A stretch of DNA of 64,000 bases from Litoditis marina (lineage: Eukaryota > Nematoda > Chromadorea > Rhabditida > Rhabditidae): NCBI GenBank assembly GCA_964036275.1, contig OZ038435.1, positions 25,329,581 through 25,393,580 of the forward strand, given 5' to 3'. The notes beneath the pieces are model-generated. The model saw only the letters and a list, made by a program, of their open reading frames with translations, had not been told where the DNA came from and made no database searches. Shown piece by piece: positions 12,501 through 23,500 of the stretch. Each line of letters begins with the position of its first letter. Position 1 is the stretch's first letter. Both the position numbers and the translations under genes were made by a program.

Positions 12501-12737
12501 CTTTCTCTTTCCTCCCTCTTTTCCACTAGCATTCATAATCACAAATGTAATTGAAGTAAATCCTACCATAGCACGAAGCCTTTGGAGAAGTTCATAGAGA
12601 AAGTTCATAGAGAAAGAGATGCATCCGGATATTCTGGCACAATGTAATGTTAGTTTTGTTTTTCATGAAATATTTATTTCCAGCTGGCTATAATCAATGG
12701 AACCTACCGGCCACCCAACAAAGGCAATAATAAGTAA
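9524..12737 (+). CDS. STAR-family KH RNA-binding protein (STAR gene B), 219 aa
   Basis: Exons 9524-9573, 9932-10013, 10302-10406, 11033-11094, 11455-11569, 11972-12072, 12299-12389, 12684-12737; phases agree and the product is 219 residues. Order of parts: QUA1-like region ([21 protein letters not shown]) at about 18-60; a linker ([14 protein letters not shown]); a maxi-KH domain from about 103 ([19 protein letters not shown], then [32 protein letters not shown]); and a QUA2 end (LAIINGTYR). STAR proteins of this type (GLD-1, ASD-2, quaking) bind RNA and control translation or splicing. The KH loop reads GPGG, where GLD-1/quaking have GPRG. It is shorter than GLD-1 and lacks long tails, like several small nematode STAR proteins. 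A nuclear or cytoplasmic role cannot be told from the sequence. Confidence 0.88.
10710..10925. repeat. Foldback element, family B, diverged copy
   Basis: Ends read TCATTCCCACTTAGACTC and GTCTCAGTGGGAATGA, in inverted orientation, about 215 bp apart, inside intron 3 of STAR gene B. Related in sequence to the element at 6144 but in a different intron, so it is probably a separate insertion. Confidence 0.5.
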
Positions 12738-13129
12738 TCTCATCAATCAAATTGTGGTTTTCGGCGTCATTTACTTACTGATTTGATATCTCCTTTCTTT
12801 GCTTTCATAGAAAAAACATTTGAATAAAGATTACAGAACAGTTCAAGAAGATAATAAAACAAAAAGAAAGAAAACAACAAAATCGTTGTTCAGAAATAGG
12901 TTATCTGGTTTTTCATTGTTCTGGGAAGTGCAACTAATTTAATCTCTCAACACAGCAGAAACTTTTACACCTATGCACCGGGCTCAAACTACAGATACAT
13001 TAGATTGTAGCAAAAGTACTTTCGTTACCCGTTTTTCATAGAAGATCCCGTTCAATTAGTTCAAGTTGTAAACTAAGATTAACAAAGAATAAAACTTAAA
13101 ACTGGCGTGCCAGACGTATAGTAACTACA
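12738..13129. other. Convergent 3' intergenic region
   Basis: STAR gene B (+) and the chemoreceptor (-) end toward each other here. TTGAATAAAG at about 12820 holds an AATAAA suitable for the STAR gene. No gene is seen between them. Confidence 0.5.
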
Positions 13130-15491
13130 CTAATACAGTCTGGGTGGCAATGTCCCAATGTGAGACACTTTCATACCATGATCCTTCAATCCAAATACTT
13201 TTCTTTTGATGTCGGGGCAAAACCACAAAATAGCCAGAAGGGGAGTTGTGAAGTTGGGAATACTCATGTAGAATCGAATATCCATGACATAGGAGGCATA
13301 GGGAGAGACGGGGTTTATTTTGAAAAAGTAGAACATGCATACCTGCAATAAATTTAATTTTTACTGAAAACGCACCTACCGAAATTTATCAAGATCCATT
13401 AATCACACCGGACATTCTCTCGAATGTGACTGTCAAATTGGTAAAAAAAAATAGTTTGTTCAAGTCAAATAATCACAATTATGAAGTATTTGCGTCATGC
13501 CGGGTTCGATCCTGCGACAAGTCATAATTATGGGGAAATCTCGTGGATTTTGATTTTGGAAAGGTTTTACCGCGCCTGATCCTCACCTGCGCTGACGTGA
13601 TACCGAGCAGTCCAAATGAGTTGACGATTCCGTATCCAATTGTTCTTCGTTCCACTTTTGCTATTCCGTGCATTTCTATCCTCGACAGTTTGACCACAGT
13701 GACAATGGTGGAAATGAATATAACTATCGCCAGCAGAGCACTGAACACGGACATCAGAATTAAGGAATCTATCTGAAAAGGTACAAAAAGTTTGTAGCTA
13801 TTTTCCATCCTTTATTTACAAGCCGTGCTGTTGCGATGTTGCTCTTTGGGATTCTGTCATCCAACTGCATTTGCATTATCTAACTAAATAGTGTGGCCGA
13901 CTTTCACTATAGGTTCGGTCACGGAATACATTTTTAGTTGCGATCTATTGTCAGTTATGCTGTGTCAGCTATACCATGAAACTGTTTCTACTTTTTCTTT
14001 CATAAAGGGCTCGCTGTTTGCCAACTTTTAGTTTCGTTGGCCTGTATTAAGATCCAAACTACAGCGAGCATTTGGTCAATCCCAATTACTCTTTCACACC
14101 CGGACACATAAACTGCACAATATTTACCGGCAAAGTCGGAATGAGGGCAATATACATGGTGGTCGTATTCGGCACCCTATTAGATAAATGTGCCGGACTG
14201 ACGGCTATGTTGATGTTGGGTAGAAGTGCAATGAAAAACGCCGCCGCAATGACTCTTCTCGAGTGTTGATGCCACCACTGGAAGAAATCCAAACTACAGG
14301 GAAGTTATATGAAATAGTCACTGTTTAGCTCACACACTTCTATAACTCCAAGCTTCAATAAGTTTCAATATGTTTTTGTATCAATTTACCGGTTTTCAAC
14401 TTGCTACTCGGTTCCTGTACGATTGTCATGCAGAATATTCATGAAACTTAAAACCATCTTGAATCAGGGTCGAAACGGGTTTGAGTACATCTCTTACTGA
14501 GCACAATCATACCACCATCCGAAAGTCCTAGTGACACAATTATATGCTGTTCAAATAAAATATCCGAATGAAACTCTTGTTGTTACTATTTCAAGTCCTT
14601 TCACAACTGACCTTATTATAGGTGAGAGGCGCGTGGACGCTGTTGAGTCGGTTGAAGCTGATGATGACATTCACCACTCCCGAAACAGCCGTGAAATAGT
14701 AGAGTGGAAAGATGAACGAGTTGGTGAAAAGAAGAGTTGGTTCTGTGAACCAATCGGCAAGGAGCTCGCAAAGAATGTTCGCGCGGTGTATGTTTTCTTC
14801 GAAGGCGGTAACGAGTGATGCTACGCTCTGGAAGATATACTACGTTTCATCAATCGATGTCCTTCTACAGTAATCGGTCAATCATTCAGGAGACGTTTTC
14901 TAATGAATATTTCATTATTTTGTTTCAAAACTCTCAAAGTTTGTAGTAATTAAGGTGCAGAAGACCCTTACAAAATTTGCGGAAAATTAAAAACCGCCAA
15001 CATATCAAGGTTTGACATGGAAGTTTGAGCAGATTGCTGTAGAAGGTTATAAGTGGGTGAAACAAACTATATGTGTTCTTGAAGTGCTACGAGTTTATTT
15101 TAATTTTGAAGCACAGCAATCCCCATTACCGTAAGAACAACCTTCTGTCTCATGAGAACATCATCAACAGTTAACAGAGTATCTACAAACTTGCAATGTT
15201 TAGCAAAACATATCATAAGGTAGCTTTTGACGAGGAACGAGGGATTGCTTTTGTGCTACATCGCATGCTGTCAAAGCTACAGTATGACGTCTGTAAATTC
15301 GAACTCACCACGACTATTTGTAGCTGAAATAGTCTGAAAAAGGAAGACTGCATTTGTTGCTGTTCCTTTCTGACTATCATGAACACACGAATGTATCCAA
15401 TTACCAGAATAGTTGTGTAGATCATAAACAGGTAGAACGGTTGCATCTTGATCTCACTATCTGGCGGACAGTTGGGACGTACGAACGTCAT
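13130..15491 (-). CDS. Seven-transmembrane chemoreceptor (Srg superfamily-like), 315 aa
   Basis: Minus-strand exons 15309-15491, 14612-14827, 14128-14277, 13587-13772, 13130-13342, all phase 0, giving exactly 315 residues. Seven hydrophobic spans can be followed: PFYLFMIYTTILVIGYI (TM1), one ending LFQLQIVV, LLFTNSFIFPLYYFTAVSG (TM3), HSRRVIAAAFFIALL (TM4), LILMSVFSALLAIVIFIS, IVNSFGLLGITS and IPNFTTPLLAILWF (TM7). The TM3 end ISFNRLNSVHAPLTYNK followed by a WW..H...R turn is typical of the nematode Srg/Srv/Sru/Srx group, receptors for environmental chemicals in sensory cilia. I cannot say which subfamily. The start ATG gives a short outside N-terminus (MTFVRPNCPPDSEIK) with no signal peptide, as usual in this group. 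Intron 1 carries a family C foldback element. Confidence 0.83.
14850..15075. repeat. Foldback element, family C, copy 1
   Basis: Inverted ends CCTTCTACAGTAATC (14861) and GATTGCTGTAGAAGG (15032). The whole block, including GTTATAAGTGGGTG after it, aligns with 51889-52112, in nit-1 intron 1. It lies in intron 1 of the chemoreceptor. Confidence 0.68.
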
Positions 15492-15592
15492 TAGGCAACA
15501 ACTGAAACGGTTTACAATACTATAAAACAAAATTAAAAAGTTCTGAATATGAGGTGGAAGTTGTAGCCCTGACGTGTAAAACACATAGTCCA

Positions 15593-15714
15593 GAGGCCGT
15601 ATGCATGAAACATCCCGGGCCGGGTTGGGATGCTATCCCGAGCTGAATTGGCCGGGAAATATAGCTCGGAACAGCATCCCAACCCGGCCCGGGATGTTTC
15701 ATGCACACGGCCTC
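15593..15714. repeat. GC-rich near-perfect foldback
   Basis: Arms of about 52 bases, GAGGCCGTATGCATGAAACA rightward and its complement ending CACGGCCTC, enclose about 15 unpaired bases; the arms include CCCGGGCCGGGTTGGGATGC. Only a few mismatches separate the arms. It lies about 100 bp upstream of the chemoreceptor start codon. Confidence 0.85.
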
Positions 15715-16286
15715 AGAATTTGCGCAAGGCTGGCTCAGACTGCGGTTTTTCTATACACCTGCTGCCTTTCGTTTGTAATTCGAAAGGAATGTAGGCTGTG
15801 GCCGTGCACATAAAACTACAGACCAAGAAACGTAGTAATTCACTGGAAAGGTACATCAGAACGAGAACAAATCATAGTTCTACTGATCTGTCAACGAAAG
15901 AGGAAGTGCCAAGTACGATGTAACTTTAAAAGTGCAGACAAACGTCACTAGCAAAATGCCGAGGAGCAGGGGAAATCACGATATAATTGCAGATTCAAAC
16001 ACAAATTGCACACTCTGAAGTTGATAATCAAACTGCTTACCCATGTGCTCACATCATATTTTGCAAGTTGATATCATTATTGATAAACAAGGGTTACGGT
16101 AGGTGAGAAGTGAAAAAGTTAAGTTATAATAAGGAATACCATTATATTTTAAGTTTCAATCCATTCAACAACATAAACACAGTTAGGTCGTTCTGGCATG
16201 CCAGCAACTATCACAATGAATGTCTGTACGTTCAATTCGCTAACCGAGTACTCTGAGAATTCACTGACTCGGCCACCGCCGACTGA

Positions 16287-16425
16287 GTCAAAATTGAGAC
16301 GGCAACGACAATGTCGCTGCCGTAACAAACTTTACTCATGAAAATAGCATATGTTTTGAGGAGACGCAGGCTGATAAACAACAGTTACAACTGAGACGGC
16401 AACGACATTGTCGCGGCCGTCTCAC
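16287..16425. repeat. Twin hairpins with GAGACGGCAACGACA
   Basis: Two hairpins of about 30 bases share the sequence GAGACGGCAACGACA. The first folds back through TGTCGCTGCCGT; the second, at about 16394-16426, is a near-palindrome starting TGAGACGGC and ending GCCGTCTCA. Both are followed by TTTACTCAT, so they are direct copies of one unit about 103 bp apart. Confidence 0.65.
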
Positions 16426-17149
16426 GTTTTACTCATAGTAAACACAGGCACAAGTAGATACGGCGAACTTGCGCCCATCCACTTTAGGTTCCACATCTAA
16501 GGATAGGTTGGTTTCGGTAAAGTGTGATTACCGTAAAACCCTAGGTAATGAGATGCTAAGTTGAGGAACATTCAAGTTTCTAGCGGGAAAACAACCGGAG
16601 CTTGAACTTCACACTACACTCGCAGTGTACATTCCTGATGAATAAGCATTCCGCGAGTAAGTACAAACTAATCGAGTTAATTCAATGGAAGCAGCTGCTC
16701 GGGTAAACGAACCTGACTCTAAAGAACACAACCCCTGTTTCATCCAATTCGTTTACTTAATTATGATAATTGACCGTTTAATGTACGTCAGAAGCTGCGA
16801 AAATGTCGCGTTGATTGATTCAGAATGCACCTGTGACTAAGTGTCATAAGAAAACAGATTGAAAGAACAACTTTATCGGTTGTTATTTCTTGTTTATCTG
16901 GTATTTTAACGCATCTTCATTTCGGAGAAGGAAAAAGTTGATAAATGTGAAAAAGTTGATAAATTGATAAAATAAAACTTTTTTCTGGGATTGATCCGCA
17001 ATCTATTGAGTTTGGAGTCGTAGATGAGTTGTAATGTACTAAATTGATGTTTTGTTTCGCATGTTTTAGGAATGCGTGCGAAACATGAAATTGGAGTCAA
17101 ATCAGACGATTTCTTACGTATTGTAAAATTATTTGTAAGAAAATTATTG

Positions 17150-17194
17150 TGTATCCTAATCGAGCAACCTATTTGGTTGCTCGATTAGGATACA
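17150..17194. repeat. Perfect 20-bp-arm hairpin
   Basis: TGTATCCTAATCGAGCAACC is followed by five bases (TATTT) and its exact complement. It could be a small hairpin RNA, a terminator-like structure or a foldback remnant; no flanking duplication was found. Confidence 0.7.
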
Positions 17195-17562
17195 AAGTTG
17201 AAAGAAAGCTGTCTCAATAGTTCCACTATCGAAAACGACGTGATTTTTTTGTCTGTGCGGAAACTTTAACCACTCTTCATTTCATGAACTATCCAGCCTT
17301 CTTCCCATTTTCTCCCTGTAGAATTTGTACATTTTCTGACTTTCAATTGAACAAACCAGAAAGGTCAAACCACAAACCTGAAGCGTTGCATCACTTTATT
17401 TCAATACGATCTGTGAACAAGCACTGTCTATGAAGGCCAGTCAGTATACACACAAATACAGTGGAATGATGCAATGCACAAAGAAATGCACTACTAATGC
17501 ACGAATAATGCACGAATAGTGCACGTGGAAGGCACGTGAAAATGCACGTGTCGGTTTCTGAA

Positions 17563-20500
17563 TCAGGAAGACTGTTTGAAGGCTTCTTTTCCGTTGACGA
17601 TGACCTGGTCCGTACGCATTCCGCCATCGGCCACGCGGACAGAAACCGATAACTCCACCTGAAAAAAATCAATATTTGAATAACGATAATCATTAACTGG
17701 AATTGAAAGCTGGAGTGCACCACAGAATAAGAGCGAAGTTGAGCGAAGCGAATCTGATCTGTCGAACACATGAAGGAAACTGTGCTCCAAACTTCCGGAT
17801 CAAACTACAAATACATAAAATGTAGAAGTTTGACCGTATTGGTCGGAGTTTCGACAAAATGGGTGTTCAGTTGCTTTCAAATTCACTGCAATCTAACTAA
17901 ACTCTGAATATTTTAAGACTATTTTATTCCTTTTTGATTCCGGCATACATGGAACAATTTCATGCTTTTCGCAGAGTAAAGTTAACTTTCGAAGTGTACC
18001 TTCAAGGATCCATCCTCCTTTCTTGTAGTAATGTTAACTACATCCGCGTCTTCGATTGCTGTTGAAGGGGCGGGGGAACTGAAACACAGTCTATAGTGCG
18101 TGTCAAATTTATAAATGTCGGTCTCTCGTCGGAATCGAACCTGAGAGCAAAATATTCAGTAGGACGCTAACCACTGCGCTATTAGAGAACGTGATGGGCA
18201 AACTTTGGCATCGAAGACATGTGTGGTGTGTGCGTACACAGCGCAAAGTGAGATATACAGTATCCTCCCTCTTTTCCAACCAGCTTCATTGAGAAGTAAT
18301 AACCATTTTATCTAATAACCATTGTGTGATAAGTGAGCGGAGAGTGACTTTATGCAACGATATGTACGGTACCAGCTAAATTCGATATGTACCAAAAGAA
18401 AAATTTCAAATTTCAAGAAATAACTTCTAGAAACATGGGAAAAAAGACTGTTACGGTTGCACTCGAGATTTGCGTTTTGAAGGAAATAGACGAAATTGAA
18501 ACTGTTTCAATGATAATCGAGCTCGAAAACATGTATTTAGAAGCGAATGGAATATTTTCTTAACTAATTAACTCGAAAAGAAATGTATCAAATGTTCAAA
18601 GTGTCCTCCGTATAAAGCAAGGAAGAAAATGAATTGTAACTCCCACCCGTTTAGGTGTAGTTTGCTCCTCAACACACTATAAAGCATTGTATCTCGTAAT
18701 CTGAGTGTCTACAAACTCGTGAAACATAACTACTATACCTTTCTCTTTCCACCTTCGTAACCATGTTCTCAGCCTTCTTCTCAACTACAGTATCCGAACG
18801 GGCGGTCTGCTCAGTCTGTCCGTTCATTTCTGAAAAAATGGATTACAGCAGTCACCATTAGATGGAATATGGACAGAAGTTAATGATGTGCAGGATGTGA
18901 CCAGATCTGGGTTAAAATTTCATCAGCACTTTGAGCGGCACTGATCAAACTACAGAATAATCATGGCACAAAGGTGTCTGGATCTGCAACCACTTGGAGT
19001 AACCACAAGTGAAGGTGGCAACCACTTGGATGAGTATTCCGGCATAGAGTTAGTCACAAACGACTTTAACATTCAACACGTGTGTGATTTCCAGTTTTTC
19101 TTTCGACTCACCATAAACACGACCGGCGTCTCTTTCGAAATAAGACTGTTCGGCTCCGTCAATTACACTTCTACCAAACAGCATACCGGCCCGCAAATCT
19201 GGAATTTTATGCTGAAAATTATCGTTATAGATTTCAAGCTGATATCTATATATCACTTCAATTTTATATGCACAAACATCATAATTACGCTCGAAATGCT
19301 GTGTTTGCTCTCATTATACCAGTCCCTACAACGCTGTATTATCAACCATGCAATTTTAATTTCTATAAAGTTCAGCGAATTCATGAACATGGAAGGATCA
19401 TACCTCTCACAATCATTCTGTTCAGTTCAGTATTCGGTTGAGCTGCTGGTGCTTCAGTAGGGACTTTCTGGACTTTCTGAATGAGTTAAAAGTTTACAGA
19501 CCAAAAAATGACACAACTGACACAATGACAATTACGCAAAGTTGACGTGTTTCAACAAGTTCCCCTTCACATTCCCATTTTCTCTTTCAGGTACTCCGTC
19601 CTGCGGTCTCCCATTATTATGTTAGCTGCTCTTAATTTTTCCTTTCTATCAATTCTCTCGTGATCAACCGATTTTTACTTCGTTTTTTTTGTTTTTTTTT
19701 AAGTTGTGGAAACCGGTGGTAACATTTTGTTCTACTCTCTCTTTCTTTGTTATTGCTCTTTCTTCAAATCAGAAAATGGAAGTATAACAATGCCATTGTT
19801 CCGATATTGCGCACATGAAAATCCATTATCATTCTAGAGAAAACTGTAGAGATCAATTTTAAAATCACCTCAATTACTGTATTCGTATTTGCAGTGAGAG
19901 TAGAGGATGAAATACGACTTCTCGGAACTGGAGAAAGACGAGCGACCGGCTGAAACATAACAAAATAACAGCAAAGTTTAGTTACAAATAAAATCTCCGC
20001 TATTGATATTCTGATCAACGGAATGGTGCAGTGGATTCGGGAAAAATCTAAACAACTAGACAAACGTGTTCCACGTAATTGTTTGAATACGGTCGAATTT
20101 TAAAATAATGATGGCTTTCAAAGGAAAATTGAAAGTGTATTACATTCATTGTTTTTCCACGTTTCACGCGAACCTTCAAGCACAAGTGAGCCTCTGAGTA
20201 TACATTAGTCTAGCAACAATCATGTCTTACCTGGGGAGTATGAGGTGTTACAACAGAGTGAGGGAGTACAAGATCTTCAGATGGAGTAGTCAGATGATGA
20301 GATACCTGGGGATAGAATACTAAACATGATGATTTAGATTACATAAATAAAAGATGGTGAAGAAACTTGAATACTGTGGAATTATCACTACTCTCAAACG
20401 TACCATTTTCGGCGTGCTCTGTCCAGAGGTTCGAATACATTTTGCAGTTCTTGAGCTGAGCGCCGACAGTGGGTTGGTACGAGGGGCTGCTTCCTGTTAG

Positions 20501-23500
20501 AACTTATATAAACATTTTGAATCGAGCTGTTTTATTTTGTTGAGTTAAACAAAGAGCAGATAGTTTATCCAATATCTATTCCTTAGACAGCCTGTGACAT
20601 TTTGAATTCGAGCCCCTAGCGTTGGCAGGCGTGTAATTCGCGATGGAACTTTTATTATGTGCATCTGGGTATGAGAGCTCATAGCTCAGTCAACATCTAA
20701 ATTTTGGGATTTGCATCTAGGAGCTCAAATTGCACTGTGCTTAAATCTACCACTTTTGGTGTAGTTTGTCCTGAGCTCCGAATCGACTTCGCAGTTCTTG
20801 AGCTGAGGGCCGACAGGGGGTTGGTACGAGAGGCTGCTTCCTGTAAAACCTGTGTGAACATTTTATACTAAAATTTTTGTTTCTTAGAGTAAAACTAATC
20901 AAAAGTAGATAATTAAGCAAATACCTCACTCGGAAGCAGCCTCATACTGAACCCCTTGGCATACGTAGGCGTGTAAATCATTCATCTGGCCGCGAAAGCT
21001 TAATCGTCACGTTGATGTGTAATTTTGTGGTGTTTACACTTGAAGGCTATAAATGCACAGTGCACCATGCTCAAACGTACCACTTTTGGTGTATTCTGTT
21101 CAGAGGTCTTGATCGACTTTGCAGTTCTTGAGCTGAGGGCAGACAGAGGGTTGGTACGAGGGGCGGCTTCCTATAAAGCTTATATTAACATTTTGGATCG
21201 AGCTGTTTCATTTCAAAGTGAAACAACCAAAAATGCAAATATTTATCATCCACTACAAATATCATCCAATAAATATTTATCCCTGAGACAGTCTGAGACA
21301 TTTTCAATTCGAGCCCCTAGCGTTGGAAAGCGTGTAAACCGTGACATTCGCGAGTAAACTTTTATAGGCTGCACATGGCTGCGAGAGCTTAGTCAACATC
21401 TATATTTTCTAGGATTTTCCAACTAGGCGCTCAAATTGCAGCATAAAGATGGCCTGACAAGAACCAAATCTCGTGCTTTGCGCTTCACCGTTAATTCAAT
21501 CGCTCCATTGCGAATACGCCCCAAAAACGACGTTTTCCAATCTCCTAATGAGTTGTGATTGAATGATCCACAAAATATCGATAGATTAGTTTTTGTAGCA
21601 CGCTTGCTTTGGAGCGACCAAATTAATCGTGGAGCGCGAGGCACGAAATTTGGTTCCTGTCCGACCACCTTTAAACGTACCACGTTTGGTGTGTTCTGTC
21701 CATAGCTCTTGATCGACTTGGCGGTTTTTGAGCTGAGAGCCGACAGCGGATCGGTTTGAGGGGCGGATTCCTGTGAAAAAAAGTTTCAAGTTGGATGATG
21801 GATTTTAACGAAAAGGTGGAGTTGTAGAAAAATCACAATAGTCGTCACGAAAAATCGGATCCGTACCATTTTGGGGGTGTTCTGTTGCGATGTGCGAATC
21901 GATTTGGCAGTCCTTGAGCTGAGCGCCGAGAGAGGACGATCTCGCTCCACAGCAGTCTAAAACATGGAACAATAAAGTATAGACACATTGTCGACTAACA
22001 AACCATTTTCTACAGATTGTGCTCGAATATGAGGTCGCAACCTACAAGTTGAAGAGAAATCAAACTACAAACACCACGATGTACCGAGTACCGTTTGCCC
22101 GCTTTTCTCTGACCCACCGTACAACGCCATCCCAATGTCGTTATCCTATCGTCTTCTGTCAAGAGAAGAAGAGAAAAAAGGTGGAGGGTACTAGAAAAAC
22201 TAATTGTTAAATTTCTGAAACATACCCGTTTAGGTGTAGTTTGCATGCTGCTATCAATCGATTTGGCGGTTCTTGAGCTGAGTTCCGAACGAGGACGACC
22301 ACGCTCAACAGAAGTCTGCAAGAACTTTTTGTATTTTGTAATCATAGTAAATACCAGGACCTGTATATTCTGAAACTTTCATTCTAGCACGGCTAGGGTG
22401 TGACGACCTCTACCGTCAATTCTCTTGAATGCACTTTTCGAACCGAGAAGTGTGATGAGATCAAAAACAATTCATTGCATGTTTTAAAAACGTTTGGATC
22501 ATTTTTCTGGTTGAGATAAGTTTGGTAAAACTTACCCGCTTGGGTGTAGTTCGATTGCTGCTATTGATTGACTGAGCAGTTCGGGAGGTCAGCGCAGACA
22601 GGGGATTCTCAGCAGAAGCGGCTTCCTGAGAATCAAGTTATCAGATTTTCCAAATAGTTGCATAGCTCGTTAACCATTCAGCACGCGAAGTATGATATAG
22701 AACGCTCGAAAGAACAAATAATGATACTTAACTATTAGATTCACTATAAACCATCTTTGATTAGCCTTTTTCAGATAACAGCTTGCCACTTTTTCCTGCA
22801 CGGTTTTAAGTATCTCAACAAGGCAATTACTTTCATTTTCTAATTCACCAACCCCTTTCGGTGTATTTTGTTCCGATGTACGGATCGACTTTGCTGTTCT
22901 TGAGCTAAGAGCCGACAGAGGGTTGGTACGAGGGCCGGGGTCCTGTAAATACTTCTGTTTGAGTTGCTTCATAAACACATTCATTGAACACAACTCAATT
23001 GAGTGTTTTCTGTTAGAATATGCCAGTTATACACTTCTGACTTCGGGACTATCTAATACTTGCCACAAACTGGTATTTACTGGTATTCCATGTGAAAACC
23101 GCCTTACATGGTGCACCGAACTTTTTGGCGAAACTGCTCTGTTCAATCCAAACTAGCTTATAGGTGCTTAGGTGTTATTTTGAAAAGTGCCTTTTGTTCG
23201 ACAGTCTAACTACATTTCTCTATGTCGCTCAAAACAGTGGCTTGTTAATTCTGCACAATTAATTCTCCAGCAAATAACCGAGTAGATTAGGCAACGCAGA
23301 GCGAGTGGTCGCTGACGTGCTGCCAGAGGAGATTGTGTAGATCAGAAATAGGCAGGTACATCAGTCGCTTGCCACATGTTTCCAATCATAAATACGCTTT
23401 CAATAATTTGTTGAATTCTATATTGTCTCACCGTGTTCGAACGTGGACTGGCATTCTCATTGGGAGCCGCAACAGCACACAAACTTCCTTGTTCAGCATC

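Larger units (their letters stand above)
15492..17562. other. Intergenic region upstream of the chemoreceptor
   Basis: No gene is seen in about 2 kb. It holds the GC-rich palindrome at 15593, twin hairpins at 16287-16425 and a compact hairpin at 17150, each listed separately. The left part is presumably the chemoreceptor promoter; the right part contains the 3' untranslated end of the repeat-exon gene. Confidence 0.55.

Noticed and set aside
12117..12554. 145-codon plus-strand frame
   Set aside because: Covers introns and part of exon 7 of STAR gene B in another frame; its end is a CT-rich tract.
13500..13530. GGGTTCGATCC B-box-like word
   Set aside because: No A box or stems around it; it lies in a chemoreceptor intron.
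16735..16742. CTGTTTCA words resembling the Ruby motif of nematode piRNA loci (also about 18502, 21207, 60000)
   Set aside because: Their number is close to chance for an 8-base word in 64 kb on two strands, and the downstream start signals are unconvincing.
18963..19460. 165-codon plus-strand frame
   Set aside because: Antisense to two well-supported minus-strand exons of the repeat-exon gene; no domain.
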